The translations under genes were made by a program, and so were the position numbers. The notes beneath the pieces are model-generated. The model made no database searches. It worked only from the letters and a program-made list of their open reading frames with translations, and was not told where the DNA came from. Shown here one piece after another: positions 7,111 to 8,085 of a stretch of 8,085 nucleotides of DNA (its first letter is position 1; each line of letters opens with the position of its first letter). Origin of the DNA: Alphaproteobacteria bacterium (lineage in GTDB: Bacteria > Pseudomonadota > Alphaproteobacteria > Rs-D84); assembly GCA_029051085.1 (NCBI GenBank), contig JAIDLK010000027.1:1-8085 (forward strand), in the 5' to 3' direction.

Positions 7111-7122
7111 CTTTTGTAAATC

Positions 7123-7152
7123 ATGATAGAAAAAATCGCACATATGGCGCAA
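7123..7152 (-). promoter_or_regulatory. Candidate promoter of the giant gene
   Basis: TATCAT (7123-7128) is 5/6 to the -10 consensus, with TTGCGC (7147-7152) 18 bases upstream as a weak -35 (3/6). Transcription would start near 7116 and give a leader of about 16 bases that includes the ribosome site. The tRNA terminator upstream means the gene needs its own promoter somewhere in 7101-7192; this is the best I find there. Confidence 0.3.
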
Positions 7153-7192
7153 GAGAAAAATATACTTTTTATTATCTTTGAGGATGCAGAAT

Positions 7193-7215
7193 AAAAAAAA
7201 TCCGCCATCGGCGGA
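7193..7215 (-). terminator. Rho-independent terminator of the tRNA
   Basis: A perfect six-pair stem (7201-7206 with 7210-7215, TCCGCC/GGCGGA) with a three-base loop is followed on the minus strand by eight T (7200-7193). It starts seven bases after the CCA end of the tRNA and separates it from the giant gene. Confidence 0.9.
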
Positions 7216-7222
7216 AATAAGT

Positions 7223-7299
7223 TGGTGGGTTAGGTAGGACTTGAACCCACGACCAAAGCGTTATGAGCGCTCCGCTCTAACCAACTGAGCTACTAACCC
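7223..7299 (-). tRNA. tRNA with anticodon CAU (Ile2 or elongator Met)
   Basis: The cloverleaf is complete over 77 bases with encoded CCA. It has a perfect 7-bp acceptor stem GGGTTAG/CTAACCC, TA at 8-9, D arm GCTC/GAGC, anticodon stem GAGCG/CGCTT (one G-U), loop CTCATAA, variable TGGTC, and T arm GTGGG/CCTAC with loop TTCAAGT. The anticodon is CAU (7265-7263). It is not the initiator: position 1 pairs with 72 (G-C) and the anticodon stem lacks the GGG/CCC run. CAU is used by elongator Met and by Ile2, whose C34 becomes lysidine and then reads AUA. The TGGTCG variable region and TTCAAGTCC T loop remind me of bacterial Ile2, so I lean to Ile2 at about 60-65%. Confidence 0.95.
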
Positions 7300-7308
7300 A
7301 CGGCGCTC

Positions 7309-7336
7309 ATTATATATGATTTCGATTTTGTTGCAA
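7309..7336 (-). promoter_or_regulatory. Promoter of the tRNA gene with GC-rich discriminator
   Basis: A perfect -10 TATAAT (7309-7314) and a 4/6 -35 TTGCAA (7331-7336) are separated by 16 bases. The start would fall near 7302, giving a very short 5' leader. The bases after the -10 read GAGCGCC. GC-rich discriminators are a known trait of stable-RNA promoters repressed in the stringent response, so growth-rate control is plausible. Confidence 0.75.
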
Positions 7337-7388
7337 GATAAATTTTATCAAGGTTGCTTTTTTCTGTCCGATATGCCAACATTCGCGC

Positions 7389-8085
7389 ATGTCTGAAATA
7401 GTTCCAATCTTGAATGCGACACAAACCGCGGCAATGAACGCGTTGGAAAACACGCATTCAAACATTCTTATCATGGGCCAGGCCGGCACAGGAAAGTCGA
7501 CATTTGTAAACTATCTGCGCAGCGCGTCCAAAAAAAGAATAATATGCGCATGTCCGACGGCGGTGTCCGCGCTAAATATTTCGGGCCAGACAATCCATTC
7601 CATGTTTCAGATTCAGCCGCGTGATTTTATTATACCGGAACTGTTAAAGCTTAAGGCGAAAACCCGCAATGTTCTAACGGGCGCCGACGTTCTGATAATA
7701 GACGAGATTTCAATGGTTGCGCCTGATTTATTGGATGCGATGGATATTCTTGCGCGCCAGGCGCGTCGCAATAATGCGCCATTCGGCGGCCTGCAGGTTT
7801 TGGCAATCGGTGATTTGTTTCAATTGCCGCCTGTGATAACACGTGATGCCACGGCGCTGTATGCGCAGAATTACGGACATGAAAACGCTTATTTCTTTGA
7901 CAGTAACGTATATAAGCGTGCTGATTTTATAACATATGATTTTGATTTGGTTTATCGCCAGAATGACATGGCACTGCTGGATAGTTTGACAAGATTGCGC
8001 AATGGCAATGTTGCAGCGCTTGACTTTTTTAATGGCTGCCGTATTGATGATGTTGCCCGTCGCGAGAATGCGGTTCTTATTACAC
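7389..8085 (+). CDS. Pif1-like ATP-dependent DNA helicase, N-terminal part (cut by window end)
   Basis: The 232 visible codons encode the N-terminal ATPase half of a Pif1/RecD-type superfamily 1B helicase, which unwinds DNA 5'-to-3' in replication and recombination. Visible motifs are a Q-motif-like NATQ (9-12), Walker A GQAGTGKS (30-37), motif Ia-like CPTAVSALNISGQTIHS (55-71), Walker B LIIDEISMV (102-110), motif III GDLFQLPPV (141-149) and VYRQND (188-193) containing the conserved motif-IV-like arginine. The ATG at 7389 is the first in the frame after a TGA at 7317-7319 and keeps the Q-motif; the next ATG (codon 16) would lose it. No clear Shine-Dalgarno precedes it, so initiation may be weak or leaderless. 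The gene is divergent from the tRNA with 89 bases between them. The C-terminal motifs V and VI lie outside the window. Confidence 0.92.
   Translation, partial: MSEIVPILNATQTAAMNALENTHSNILIMGQAGTGKSTFVNYLRSASKKRIICACPTAVSALNISGQTIHSMFQIQPRDFIIPELLKLKAKTRNVLTGADVLIIDEISMVAPDLLDAMDILARQARRNNAPFGGLQVLAIGDLFQLPPVITRDATALYAQNYGHENAYFFDSNVYKRADFITYDFDLVYRQNDMALLDSLTRLRNGNVAALDFFNGCRIDDVARRENAVLIT

Noticed and set aside
7223..7299. Initiator tRNA-fMet.
   Set aside because: Position 1 forms a G-C pair with 72 and the anticodon stem lacks the three consecutive G-C pairs typical of initiators.

Overview
The window looks bacterial. It has a single uninterrupted 6.9-kb reading frame with a Shine-Dalgarno sequence, rho-independent terminators, a tRNA with encoded CCA, and sigma70-type promoters. 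The mix of InlB/Listeria-Bacteroides B-repeats with cysteine-rich growth-factor-receptor-like modules in one giant secreted protein, next to a Pif1-type helicase, resembles uncultured host-associated (gut) Alphaproteobacteria. That placement is an inference from memory of such proteins and has not been tested by search.

Layout from left to right. 1-209 is an AT-rich intergenic stretch with a strong leftward promoter and two mutually exclusive inverted repeats. They probably form the control region of a gene that begins at or beyond the left edge. 210-231 is the terminator of the giant gene. 237-7100 (minus strand) encodes a 2287-residue exported protein with about 178 cysteines. It is a mosaic of five InlB-type repeats, five copies of a six-cysteine module of about 93 residues, three copies of an N-terminal Cys module, and a short repeated C-terminal module. 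7103-7152 holds its ribosome binding site and a candidate promoter. 7193-7215 is the terminator of the upstream tRNA. 7223-7299 (minus) is a tRNA with anticodon CAU, with its own promoter at 7309-7336. 7389 to the right edge (plus) is the first 232 codons of a Pif1-like ATPase/helicase, divergent from the tRNA.

The genes do not form an operon. tRNA and giant gene run the same way but are separated by a clear terminator, and the helicase is divergent. The region of most interest is the giant mosaic protein, a likely secreted or surface adhesin-like molecule. Its six-cysteine module shows conserved cysteine spacing across five copies and does not match a family I can name.
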